Position numbers and translations under genes: made by a program. Under the pieces are notes generated by a model. It ran no database searches. It was not told the origin of the DNA and saw nothing but the letters and a program-made list of their open reading frames with translations. From Porpolomopsis calyptriformis (taxonomy: Eukaryota; Basidiomycota; Agaricomycetes; Agaricales; Hygrophoraceae): 64,000 nucleotides of DNA. Where the stretch lies: contig OX621173.1 in NCBI GenBank assembly GCA_951640195.1, forward strand, positions 351,780 through 415,779, read 5' to 3'. Shown in pieces: positions 9,750 to 21,099 of this stretch. Every line of letters starts with the position of its first letter. Position 1 is the first letter of the stretch.

Positions 9750-10480
9750 ATTTGTGGAATGAAGCTGCTGCCTGAAAATAGTGTCAGTCTTCAGGATTCA
9801 GTCAATCGACAACCATTATCGTTAGCTGAAATGTACACTGTAGCTTCATATATCAACAGCGATGGTTGACAAAAAAGAAAATTGCTACCCACTAAAATAG
9901 AGATAGTGAGAGGGATGAAGGTTATAGTAACAAACAATGTGGAGACTGACTTGGATGTTACAAATAGTGCACATGGAGACATAGTTGATATCATCCTACA
10001 TCCTAATAAATGTCCCTTATCCAACAATGCAATTATTCATTTGCAATATCTACCTGCATACATATTAGTGAAGCTTGAATGAACATGGGCAACTCAATTA
10101 AATGGATTAGACAATTGCATAATTCCAGTTGAAGTTGCTTCATCAAAGATACAGTTAAAAATAATTGATAGCAAAGGAAGGAAAATAACATGTACTATGA
10201 CACAATGACAATTTCCCATAATGGCAGCATACTCTTTTATAGATTATAGATCACAAGGATAGACTATCCTAAATGTGATCATCAACATTGCAATACCACT
10301 AAGCAGTACTCTCTGCCTCTTCAACCTGTATGTGGCATTATTGAGGAGTTCCAGTTGATCTATGATTTGTATTCTTCATGATTTTGATGATACCATGTTC
10401 AAAAAATCTCATAGCGTAGAATTGATAGAAGAGGACTGGCGAGTAGATTTTTTAAATAAAAAAAATAGCAAGTGGTGGAT
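9750..10480 (+). pseudogene. Helitron/PIF1-like helicase, C-terminal fragment
   Basis: Plus-strand fragment with the C-terminal helicase region of mushroom Helitron-type genes: LSLAEMYTVAS, then RGMKVIVTNNVETDLDV and GDIVDIILHP (a conserved block after motif IV), then FIDYRSQG-stop-TI (motif with Gln lost from context), LFNLYVALLRSS and a terminal HDFDDTMFKKSH. Stops include TGA for likely Arg and Gln codons. The N-terminal ATPase motifs are missing. A different lineage from the minus-strand helicase next to it. Confidence 0.65.
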
Positions 10481-10899
10481 AGAATACAAGCAATTGATGT
10501 AAAGCTTAGACGTAGATATTATGAGACAAATTTACACATATATATGTCTATTTGTCCCTATTAGCCTGATATAACACACATGATGCACTTTTCAGGGTAG
10601 AATAAACCTTGCAAGCAAGGTAACTAGTTTTTACTAGGGATTCACTAATGATTACTAGTTTTCACCAGTTCTCACTAGTGCAAACCTATATATGGTAAGT
10701 TACATAAGCAACAAATAGTTATAAATATTAATAGTAGTGAAAACTAGTAGAATAGGTGGTTTTTAGTAGCATATAATAGTTTTGTCCAGTTTAAACCCTC
10801 ATACTCTTTATTACTTCCAATCATGTGTTATGTAACTATAATCATACAAGCACCTGTGGCTATGCCATCTTTTATTGTTTTAGTGCAGGCCAAGGTTTC
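10481..10899. other. AT-rich spacer with clustered ACTAGT motifs
   Basis: Between two oppositely oriented helicase fragments. At about 10610-10780 the sequence repeats ACTAGT and TTTTTACTAG/CTAGTTTTCAC-like words in both orientations. It may be the remains of a transposon terminus. Nothing else is visible. Confidence 0.3.
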
Positions 10900-12950
10900 A
10901 TCTTGTTATAAGAGAAGATCTTTATAAACTACATTTTTTACAGTAATGTCTTCAATATAGTGAGTTCCATAAAGTACTTGGGAATCAGATCTTGTTCTGA
11001 CACGAGAGAGAGCTGTGTACAACTGACCATGAGCAAATGCATCACATTGTAAGTCTATGACTGTGCAGTTAAGAGTAAGCCCTTGGCAGCCATTGAAAGT
11101 TGTCGCATAAGCAAGTCACAGGGGGAATTGAAGCTATTGGATAGTCCAACTTGAACATTTCGGAGTGAATTCAAAATGGATTCGTGGTATGCAATGTACT
11201 TCACCAAGTTTCCCAGTGCAATTGTTGATAACATGTACCTCAATGAAGTAGTGATGTAAATGTTGAACAATGAGATGCGCATTTTTTACTAATCCTTTCT
11301 GAATTGACATGTTTCTCATAAGGCAGCAAATTGCATTTTCTTTGAGATGTAAGTGATGAGGTGGGATGCCAGGATGAGTGGTAACTGTGAGATAATCAGG
11401 TGTAGCTTCCAGATTGTCAAAAACTGTTTCGTTGTTTTCTTTCACAAAGTCAGTGCTGAAGTATGATACTAAAGCAGATATGTCAATAGTTTGGTTAACG
11501 GGAATTTATTATACATACTGGTTTGTCCATCAATACAGTCAAGTATCATATTATTGAAGTCATTGACATATATGTTTTTTGGGCTGAGAAGGGCTCATTT
11601 TAGGCATTTGGTAGGGTTATTGAGGATGTGCTAGGGATACAGGAAGTTGATGGCTTCAGCGACTGAATTAATTGGCTGTAAGATGTCAAGGGAGATGTGA
11701 GGATTGTTGTAGTCTTCTCCTATTCGATCAATAAAGTGGGTGTATTCAGAGTCTTCAGCCATTCAAATAGGTTCATGAAGTGATAGGATTTTGAAGCTAC
11801 ACCACAGATAGGATGTTTTGATGGACACTAGTAAAGCAGGCATACAGCCTTGACCTTTTACACCAGGTGCAACTTGGCAGAAGTCACCTAAACCAATGAA
11901 TGGTATCCCTCCGAAAGGTTTTTTGCAACTTGTGATTGTACAACAAATCTCATTGACGCATTCTAAAGTTGTGATGTTTGCCATCGGAAGCTCATCCCAG
12001 ACTATAAGCGAAGCATTGCGGATGAGGTCTGCACAGATTGTGTTAGGCATTATCTTTGAATGCACATCAGCGTTATCCTGTTAATTCAAAGAAATGGTAG
12101 TGTCAGTTGTAATTAATTTATATAATGAATTAACCATACTTCTTTAACAGGAATTTGAAAGAGACTGTGAGCCATTTGACCTCTTTTGTACAGTGATGCA
12201 GCAAGTGTACTTGTTCCAACAATGAGTATGATGTGTTGTTCACCTCGAAGTTTGCAGCATAATGAATCAATCATGAAAGTTTTACCTTGACTAGGTTTTC
12301 CTTCAATGAAGATAGGCTGCATGGTTGAAGATGATTGTTGGAAGTGTGAATTGAGAGTGGAAAGTACTTCCTTGTACACAGCCCTCCAACCTGGTTTCAT
12401 GATTGACATCATTTCATCTGCTTGAGCTGCAATTTCAGTTAAGCAATCATTGAATGCTTCTAGTTCTGCAATGATTTCGGTCGAATGATGTTGAGGTTCT
12501 GGAAGTCCAAAGTTGGAGAGCGAGTGTCCACTATCATTCAAATATTCCAGAATGTGTTCAAGCGCATGATCAATACCTTGCTCATGGGAGTGTGTTAATC
12601 TGACATAGTCGAACATGAAGTTTTCTTGAAAATGGTCCCACAATGGTCATGCTGGATAGCCTTCTAGAATTATGTGAGAAAAGAGAAAACGTAGTTGGGT
12701 GGGACTATGGTAGGAAGTGACAGCTTCTTGAAGTGCATAAAATCCTTTGTTTATATTTGAAAAGAGACTGAGTTGAATTGCTGCTTTATGAAAAGTTGGA
12801 TAAGTGATGCCATGAACAGTAGCTGCATCTTCATAGCTAGATACTGCACAGTATGCTAGTATGCAGCATAGATAGAAGATCTCCTGTTGTTGGTGGCAAA
12901 GTTTGTAGTCGCGTAACCTTTTTTCGTCATCTTCATGGACTAACTTTGTT
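10900..12950 (-). pseudogene. Helitron/PIF1-like helicase, nearly complete helicase domain
   Basis: Minus-strand gene. From 12950 downwards: the block before the helicase (QQEIFYLCCILAYC, ATVHGITYPTFHKAA, LRFLFSHIILEGYPA), then Walker A (EGKPSQGKTF), Walker B (IVWDELPM), GLGDFCQVAPG, the C-terminal [10 protein letters not shown] and YTALSRVRT. Introns are clear at 12078-12139 and near 11465-11515. Stops (HEPI-stop-MAED, LK-stop-ALLS, FPL-stop-LAY and others) are TGA or TAG and are all explained by single transitions. The helicase is recognisable end to end but inactive. The Rep domain expected at its N-terminus is absent here; a Rep fragment lies in opposite orientation at 13.8-16 kb. Confidence 0.7.
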
Positions 12951-13117
12951 TCTTGTGTTCTGAGGGATTTCCTCTTCTAAAAATTTGTCATTTTTGAGAG
13001 GAATTGAAGGATCGTAGTGGTGATAGGCACCCTGGTATAAGCATTATGAGGGTACTGAGAGACACAAGAAGGTTGAGACACACCATGATATTAAGAAAAA
13101 AAGTGGGGGGAAGTGGT

Positions 13118-13478
13118 GGGCCAAAGAGTGCAGTTGGATGGCCATTACTCATGTGGTGATGATACCTGTTCAATATGATTTTGTGAGCACCTCAAGGACA
13201 TATTATAGAAGATGTACACACATTTTTGCTGTTGTCCGTAGCCTCTAGCATCTGTTAGATGCATTCGACGAGTTCCTGTGTGACCCTGAAATTTGAAAAT
13301 TTGAAAATAAGGAATTAGGACCCTATAATATACCTGCACCTTGGGCTCAGCTGTAGATGTTCAAATTTAAAATTGCTAGTCAATCTGTTGAGAATTGACT
13401 GAGTTATGAGCGTTGCACTGTTGGGCGCAATTGAACATAGCATGACAGTCACAATATGAAGTCACATGAAATACACAA
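13118..13478. repeat. Terminal fragment of a Tc1-like element (copy A)
   Basis: About 360 bp that match 20664-21031 in the same orientation with scattered transitions. Its right edge is GAAATACACAA followed by TA, the same as at 21031. It contains the subterminal word CTCAGTCAATTCTCAACA (on the minus strand), also found in the inverted repeats of the 32233-36146 transposon. It is therefore a detached transposon end, fused on its left to helicase sequence. Confidence 0.7.
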
Positions 13479-13835
13479 TAAGATGATATCAAAGTGAAGA
13501 CTGTAATGAACAATCATTTCTACAGTTGTATTAATGCTACTGATTTTTCAACATCATAAAATAACTGTAACTCACAATACACCAAGATGTCGACAACCAA
13601 CTTGATACCACTCATCAAACAATGAGCTCAACAATTGAAACCTTTCAATTACCTGCTGGATCCAGAAGACAGCACATAACTGCGAGCAAGAATGGACTCA
13701 CAGTCCAATCTACATCTCTTCCACTGTAAGCAATACCTTATCAAGCAACCAAAGAGGCTCACTTAACACGAACATGTAGCATACAGCATCATGTTCAAGA
13801 TGAAACTGATTCACCAACAAATGATTGGTGGAATT
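13479..13835. other. Spacer, no feature seen
   Basis: AT-rich sequence with TA right after the transposon end. No coding frame or repeat partner was recognised. Confidence 0.4.
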
Positions 13836-13839
13836 GCTT

Positions 13840-15960
13840 TCATTCAATGATGCGACACTCACGTTGGTATCCACCAACTTGGGATTATATGTGTCCATAC
13901 TGTGGAGCATTGGTGTTAAAAGGTGAACATAAAGCCTTCTGTTGCAACAATGGAAAAAAGATCATCCCACCTTTACCCCCGTTACCTCCACATATCTCTT
14001 CCATCATCTCTCACCCCACTTTATCAATCAACTTATTGACCTATTCATGTTGCTTGAATAATCTCTTCTGTTTCACAGCCATCAGTGCTACAAAACACTT
14101 TACAAAGCTCAGTAGTGGCCCTGCTAGTGTATCTATAACAGGTCACACATACCATCAAATATTTGATGCATCCAACTCAATGCATAGTCTCTATTAGTTC
14201 CTATATGATGAACACAAAAGAGAAGAGAGAGGAAGAGTAGAATCTGTACCTATTGAATGGACATGTGCATTGGAAGCTGATTTGAATGAAATCAACCCAT
14301 ATATTCTTCATCTTAGATGGCTCCATTCCTCACCAATATCTTTTCAAACAAGCATACTCAAGTTGTTGGAAGTAACTTCTGGTGGAGATTTTGTAGCTGT
14401 AATCCATGTGTCAAATGCAATAAACATCAAACCTTGCAGCATTCTCATTCGGTATAACTCTGATCGTCAGCCTCAATTCATACCTATATGGAGTTGTCAT
14501 TACGAACCTTTGCAGTATCCTCTTCTTTTCCCTCATGGCACACTAGGCTGGGGGGTGACGACAACAGAAGGTCCCGATGGTCCACAGCTTTCATGATTAG
14601 TGGACTTCACCCAACGTGAGTAGTACAAGGGCCACTTACTAATGGACAACCGCTTCTTGACTTTCGGACGTCTCTGTTCAGAGTATCTATGTGATATGTA
14701 TTTGCGTATTGAAGAAGAACAATTGGAATACATACGTTGAAGTCATATATCCCATGCTCACAAACTAGCTGATAGCCAATTTGAAGACTAACTGTCTACA
14801 AATATCCAACTACCTGTTAGTTTTCTGGGTTCACAAAAGTGGGTATCAGAGCAAACAGCTGACAGCTTAGCCTTGGCATGTACCTATGGATGTCCTTCAT
14901 ACTTTTTCACCATGACTTGCAATCCAGATTGGCCAGAGATCCAATCAAGACTCCTGCCTAGACAAAAAGCATGTGATGCACCAATAATCATTGCTCAAGT
15001 CTTCAAAATCAGACTTCATTGATTGTTACGAATCCTGTGAACAAAATTTGGTTGTTTAATCTACATGATAAAAGTCACTGAATTCCAAAAAAGAGGATTG
15101 CCTCACGCCCATATAATTTGCAAAGTATGCACTACTATGTTGTCTAAATGTATATATACAGATGATGAAGCTTCCATAGGTTGATCCAGAGTTACCAGTG
15201 CATTGCATCGATGTTCTTATCAAAACAGAACTACCGCTCAATAATCCAATGCTGTATGCGAAAGTAAAAAAGTTCATGACCCATAAGTCAGATCATCTGA
15301 CTCGAGAGAATAGCCAATGTCGAAAAGGAAATTCGTGTATCTATGGTTTCCCTCATCCAATCACACCAGAAACTTGGATCGATAATGATAGTCGTGTACA
15401 CTACAAACGTTCACAGGAAGAAGATCGCTGGATTGTACCTCACATACCACAAATCATTGATGAGCTTGATTGCCATGTATACATGGATGTGGTTTTCACT
15501 GTAAACATTTTTCTATACCTCTACAAGTATCTTTTCAAAGGCCCTGATCATACTTGGTTTCGCATCCAATCAAAAGACCAAGATCATATTGACGAAATCA
15601 AAAACTACATTGATAGAAGATACCTAACATCAATAGAATCAGCATGGCGAATACTCAATTTCAAAACAACATCGAAAGAACCATCTGTCTACTGTCTTCC
15701 AGTTCATTTACATAACGAAAACTTTCCGCAATTCAAAAGAAGTAATACTATACACAAATCCTCAGCATCACTTCTCATATAGTATTTCCATCATCCCTGC
15801 ACTCCACAATTCATCAATTTAACTTACCTCGACTACTTTCGAAATTATATCCTATAGAGGTAGACCCACCTGGAGAGTATCAAAAACAATTTAAATATGA
15901 ACTTGAGCATGGACAAGCCTTCGCCGTTAGGCACTGCCAGTACCGCTTTATGCTGACCTT
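13840..15960 (+). pseudogene. Helitron Rep-like N-terminal region
   Basis: Plus-strand gene remnant. It begins with a zinc-binding block (YCGALVLKGEH..CCNNGK), continues with RLNNLF-type sequence (CLNNLFCFTAISATKHF), SITGHTYHQIF and HSLY, then the Helitron-like N domain: YEPLQYPLLFPHGTLGW, RLCSEYLCDMYLRIE, then TCNPDWPEIQSRLLP in another frame, KVKKFMTHK and IYGFPHPITPET. Fragments extend to about 15950. Several stops and at least two frameshifts are present. These blocks are characteristic of the rolling-circle Rep/helicase proteins of fungal Helitrons, upstream of the catalytic HUH and Tyr motifs. Orientation is opposite to the helicase piece at 10.9-12.95 kb. Confidence 0.65.
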
Positions 15961-16700
15961 TATATGCTTTTGTTATATAGGATCAGTTTCAGAATTAGCG
16001 TTAGCACCAGCCGCTAGTGCTTAGCTACAGTTGTCCTTACCATGTTCGACACCAAAGAGCTTTCTACCCTTTCCTGTATCCCTATTGTCCTCCGATATCT
16101 ACAACAGATTCCACGACGCAACCCCAATCTTGGGGACTTGGAAGTCAAGCTGTCCTAACCAGTCCTGTATGTACTATCGTCCATTCTGCGTGTCGTATTC
16201 ATTGTGAACAAATCCTAGTCTTCCCAAACTGGACTTTTTGGAATGAACACTAGCTTTTGCGATATCGTTTCAACCCGAATAGTTTGGTTTTCCTTTCCTT
16301 CCTATTACCAGGATCACAACCAACTTGTATAATAGGCAACAGTTCAATCACCGCCACACCTTTCGGTAACAGCTTCTAGCAAGTACAAGATCCATGCAGC
16401 GCTGTATCCAAAATTACAACAAGACTGAATACTACCAACCCTGGCAAGCTTTCATATGTTCAAGTGCGTACTCTGTCTGCTTTCAAGGCAGATTTTTCCA
16501 CTGGATATCTCTTCAAGCACAGTGGTTATTCTGACTGAGCAGGCACTTTGTCACTTATGTATATATGTAGTAATCAGTCATTGAGTCTCCAATGTGTATT
16601 AAGCTATAGGAGAAACACGCATTCGAGCACTTCAATTATCTACCAGAAAGAGGGAGAAAAAAAAAAAACAATTGCCAAGCTAAACTATTGTTGGGGGAGG
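15961..16700. other. Unassigned stretch
   Basis: Contains coding-like but broken frames on the plus strand (for example LPGSQPTCIIGNSSITATPFGN near 16305-16370) and an A-run at 16655. I could not assign it. It may be the remains of a secreted-protein gene or of another transposon. Confidence 0.25.
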
Positions 16701-16716
16701 GATTACATTGCACATG

Positions 16717-18662
16717 TCAATTATACCTGCCCGAGCTCAAGTCAAACTTGCCAAGCCTGACAAGTTCGCAGTCTTCTTCGGCATAGCGAATCAACAGGTC
16801 TACAGTCCCTTTGCCAATTCCGAGCCAGTTGGAGAGTTTCTCGATTGAAACCCAGTCACTAGCGAGCTGGTGAATACGCCGGTAACCTTCTTCTTCAAAT
16901 TTGATGGCATGTTCATTTAAATTTTCTCTGCTGTGATCAGGATGCTGATCACAGTGAACCAGCCAGTCTGAAATTTTCAGGAAAGTGGGAGATATCTTCA
17001 AAGGTTGTGGTAAATCCAGACGTCGGTCAGATTGGGCGGCTGGCTGGAAATAGCTGGGAGGGAAGGGAGGCTAGCCATTAGCAAGCATATATAGTGGAAA
17101 GCTGTATGGAAAGCTTATGGGCGGTTGCATAGTGGCAAGTTCCTGTTGCATAGGAGGGGGCATGCCCACACATTGAGTAGGTGCTCGAGACCACAGGCCA
17201 TTTGCTAAAACATTTACTTTAGTGGGTTTTGTGTTGATATGATATGTCTCTGGATTGTTGACCTGAAAATGAGTTAGCATCATACTACGAAACATAATGG
17301 AATACTTATGTGCAAACTTGCCCAGAAATTGAGATGTTGCTCAGTTATTGGGTAGCATTGATTGCTAACTAGCTCCTTGTAACATGGAACAGGCTTGTCA
17401 GGTTCACTATGAATATCACAGTACCAGTGTTTGATGATCGCAAGATGTGCTGCAACCTTTTCTTCATGATACATCTCAGCCTCAGTTTTCACTTGTTCTT
17501 TTGCCTCTATAGCATCATTAGATTTCGACTTCATCCCCTTCTGTAAATTAGTTAGATAAGGGACACAAATAAGAAGAAAAAAAGCCTACCTTGCTGTTGT
17601 TCTTAACCACAAACAGATTATCACCTTGATTGAATATGAGAACAGTGAAGGCTTTCATTTTTTGGGTTGAACGCTGGCCATTTGCTCAAAGCGGAGGAAC
17701 CACAAGAGGGTGGAGGAGTGTGAGTAGGTTGGTAAAGTGGTGATGCATCGTGAGTTCACATGGCTGTAAGTCCTTCCTGTCTGTGCTAAGCTAGAACAGC
17801 GCATGAAGGGAGGCTGGGTGGATATCCAAGATTTTTGTGATCTTGTCCTTGAGCTCGAACCAGGAGATTGAGGACTTGATGAGTTCAATTGAGCATACGC
17901 CTTTCATAGGGCTATTCACCTCAATGGTGAAAGTGAATGGTTCTAGAAATAAACGAGTCAGAATAGAGTGATACAAACATACTAGAAAGACTCACCATCA
18001 TCATCATCATCATCCTCACTGTCCTTGTCCTTATTGTTGTTCTCATCTGATTGATCCATCCCCTTTGCCATTTTCACAGCCTTTGGCGGAATCTTTATCA
18101 CTAGTGCTTTCAGCTTGGCAGTCGCTGCTACTATCTTGATATCCTCGGTAATTTCCTCTTCATACTCATCGCTATCATAGAGGTACTTGTCCTCCTCATA
18201 TGAATCAATGGCAGTAGTTTGCCCAAGATTGGAATTGAACTCATATTCATCGTCCCGGAACTGCTACACCAAATCTCTAGTGACAACCTTCTTGTTTTGG
18301 AAGCCTATGGATGGATCCAAGGCATCTTCTGGAGTAGGTAACTCCAGGTCATGAGCCGATGTCGCAGAGACAGGGATTGAGGGCAAAGAAGAGCACATCA
18401 CATGGGGATGTAAGGAATATGTGTTTGCCATGTTAGGCTATTGAAATTTTGTGAGTATATTCAGCTGTTTTGTAGTTGCTGTCCTTACATTAGCGGTCAC
18501 AGGAGGGTCCCCTACTGGGGATGGTGCTGCAACAGGCTCATCTGCATTAGCAGGAGATGGATCTACTGTAATAGTTTTCGGAATCATTGCTGATACAGTT
18601 CAGCCAGTTTTTCGTTTAGCTCTTGTAGTATCCTGTCGCAACTTGACAGCCTTTTTGCCCAT
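16717..18662 (-). pseudogene. Transposon accessory gene with SAM-like C-terminus, decayed
   Basis: Minus strand, start MGKKAVKL at 18662. Order of parts: Lys/Arg-rich start, acidic region with a run of Asp near 17995-18020 (CATCAT repeat in the DNA), a beta-grasp-like block (PFTFTIEVNSP, IELIKSSISWFELKDKI), a block with CDIHSEPDKPVPCY, a Pro-rich linker, and a C-terminal helical SAM-like domain (ISDWLVHC, GYRRIHQL, LSNWLGIGKGTVDLLI, RYAEED). The same order is seen in the plus-strand gene at 32457-34576. Stops after RKTG, TKFQ, DLV and others inactivate it. SAM-like is my reading of the pattern; no zinc cluster is visible at this N-terminus. Confidence 0.55.
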
Positions 18663-18827
18663 TGTGAGTTGAGATTCAAGTGTGGATAAAGGAAAATATA
18701 AGCAGAGAAAATGCACTAAGCCATATTTGTATCCTGAGAAATATGCATACATACTATTTGGCAAAGGGCTATAGGACTGAAGTAAAGAAATCAAGTGCAC
18801 GGGGGCGCGCGAGTGAAGGCAGCTATT

Positions 18828-20010
18828 TTATACATACCCACAATACCTATACTACCCAAAAATCTCCATTGGAGTGATCTGATATAATGCTTCAAGTAAG
18901 GTACAAATGACCTCATGATATGAAAGCTCCGTCATTGCTAAACAGATGTATTCTCCATTGCAATGGAGGTGGTATTTCATGGCAGAAAATGCCAACTCGA
19001 TCAGGTTGTAATCGGGAGAGTATGGTAGCAAAAATTCATAGCGCATGCCTCTGATGTTATATCAGTACAACAGTGGAAATAAGTACACAGAAGACTCACT
19101 GGGATGTAATGAGATCCAAGACAGCTGAATTCTTATGAATACGACAGTTATCCATCACAATGACTGAGTTTGGCCCTAGAAAAGGTTCTATCTGGGCCAA
19201 TAAATGTGATACAAATACAATGAAAGAATCTGCGTCGAAAGCGCCTTCAATGATGTTGCAGTGTATGATGCTGTCATTCAGGGATATTGCAGGTAACACA
19301 GAGAACCTGAAAATAGATCGTTAGATGAGCACACACAGATGATCAAGGGGACCTACTGTCATCCGCGGCAGAAAAAAGACTTACAAGTTGCTTTTTTACT
19401 GCACAGTGCCCATCCCCTTCCCTGGTAGGTTGTACGATGATCAATGGCACTCTCATCGACAAACACCAGCTGACTGGGATTGTAGGCTCCAATCTGCAAC
19501 CCAAACTCATTCCACATCTCCACACTTTGCTCAATTGCAACCCGAGTGATCTACATGAAATGAATAAGTATTGTAATCAGAAAGAGAATGATGTACATAC
19601 CTTCTTCATGGTGTAACCACCCTTCTTAAGTGCCCTCCAAACCATTGGAAGGGATACTGATACTCCACATGTCTGCTCCAGCTCCAAGCGCAGTTCATCA
19701 ATATAAAGATCTGGCATGTTATTCAACAAGCGGTAGAGATACTGGTAGCAATATTCAGATCAAAATGAGACAGAACATGATGGAAACTCACCTCAATGTC
19801 ATAGTCACAAAGGGACTGCTGAGGTTTAGGCTGAGGCTTCAGACGTCGAGAAATCATGGGACCACTGGTTTGGTTGAAATATGCGAGAACGTGCCGCACG
19901 GTGGAAATGCCAATATCTGTGTACATACAGATATCCTCTACTGGCATAGTCATACTGAGGCGGATAACGGTCCATTGAAGCTCTTCTGAAATTGGCTTGC
20001 CTTGGCCCAT
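18828..20010 (-). pseudogene. Tc1-type DD34E transposase, nearly intact
   Basis: Start MGQGKPISEEL at 20010. An HTH region (EDICMYTDIGISTVRHVL) is followed by an intron, then DDE_3-type catalytic blocks: LVFVDESAID (first Asp), VMDNCRIHK (second Asp) and LPYSPDYNLIE (Glu). With the intron near 19050-19100 removed, 34 residues separate the second Asp from the Glu, giving DD34E. Only two defects are seen: a TGA after FFCRG (where CGA would fit) and a TAG replacing the Trp eight residues before the natural end. Four or five introns of about 50 nt match those of the homologue at 34714-35890. Confidence 0.75.
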
Positions 20011-20663
20011 CCTGATGGCGGGTGAGAAAGAAACTATAACTTGCCAAATCTGGCACTACGCTCTCGTACTTCTTGCACTTCTCATTCCAGACTTTCTATA
20101 TGGTATCCAAAATGTATAGACACATAAAATAAATCATATTCACCCCCTTCTTTAACAAGAACCCCTGCCATCTAAATATACACTGTGAAATCCCATAAGA
20201 GGTCAGAAAACTAGTTGTTTGTGAACAAAACTGTGGAAACTGCACTCACCTATACTACACTACTGCGTCCGCTACAAAGAACCTTCCGGGGTGCTATCAG
20301 GCATATAAGCACATGTATTTTGCGCAAAAAAACTACATGGAAAGCAATGTATGTTAAGATCTATGAGAGGTTCTATAAGTATCTATTTTAAAGATGTACA
20401 TGTACCATCTGTGTCTTGATTGGTATTGTGTGGTCAGGGAAGTGGTTGGGGACATAGCGGATGGACATGATGTGTTTGAACACAGGCTTATATGTGGAAT
20501 CTCGGACCTTTATACCATATGATGTGAGTTATGATTAGTCCACAAAATTAACAGAACACTGGGACAATGTAATCTTGTGAGCATCTCAAGGACATATTAT
20601 AGAAGAAGCATGCACATTTTTACCATATTCCATGGCCTCTAGTGTCTTTGAGATGCGTTCAAT
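20011..20663. other. Upstream region with a coding-like exon and a tandem duplication
   Basis: Minus strand 20410-20530 reads YGIKVRDSTYKPVFKHIM and RYVPNHFPDHTIP followed by a GT donor, which looks like a real exon of an unrecognised gene. At 20573-20660 and again at 20730-20820 a segment with TTGTGAGCATCTCAAGGACA-like sequence is repeated, indicating a local imperfect tandem duplication of about 160 bp. Confidence 0.35.
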
Positions 20664-21031
20664 GAGTAGTGGGCCAAAGAGCGCAGTTGGATAGCTATTA
20701 CTTGCATGGTGATGATACCTGTTCAATATGATTTTGTGAGCACCTCAAGGACATATTATAGAAGATGTACGCACATTTTTGCTGTTGTCCGTAGCCTCTA
20801 GCATCTGTTAGATGCATTTGACGAGTTCCTGCATAACTCTAAAATTTGAAAATTTAAAAATAAGGAATTGCAACCCTATAATATACCTACACCTTGGGCT
20901 CAGCTGTAGATGTTCAAATTTAAAATTGCTAGTCAATCTGTTGAGAATTGACTGAGTTATGAGCATTGCACTGTTGGGCACAATTGAACATAGCATGACA
21001 GTCACAATATGAAGTCATGTGAAATACACAA
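20664..21031. repeat. Terminal fragment of a Tc1-like element (copy B)
   Basis: Direct repeat of 13118-13478, about 7.5 kb away. Ends GAAATACACAA-TA at 21031-21033. It contains CTCAGTCAATTCTCAACA-like sequence on the minus strand at about 20930-20955. Confidence 0.7.
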
Positions 21032-21099
21032 TAATCATCTTGCTCTTTGATTATTGCTTGTCATGAGGCAATATTGTGGATTTTTTTGTCATCATTGAG

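Larger units (their letters stand above)
16717..21031 (-). mobile_element. Tc1/mariner-like transposon with accessory gene (left end lost)
   Basis: Right end: GAAATACACAA at 21021-21031 followed by TA. Transposase (18828-20010) and an accessory gene (16717-18662) both lie on the minus strand, the accessory gene 165 bp downstream. The matching left terminal repeat was not found, so the left end is probably truncated. The accessory gene is homologous to that of the 32233-36146 transposon, which supports the view that the gene belongs to the transposon family rather than being captured by chance. Confidence 0.6.

Noticed and set aside
17995..18020. CATCAT microsatellite as a separate repeat feature
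   Set aside because: It encodes the Asp run in the acidic region of the accessory gene, where such runs are expected. Described there.
13118..21031. The two 360-bp direct repeats as LTRs of one 8-kb retroelement
   Set aside because: No TG...CA ends, no 5-bp duplication, and no retroviral genes between them. They end next to TA and match Tc1-type terminal repeats.
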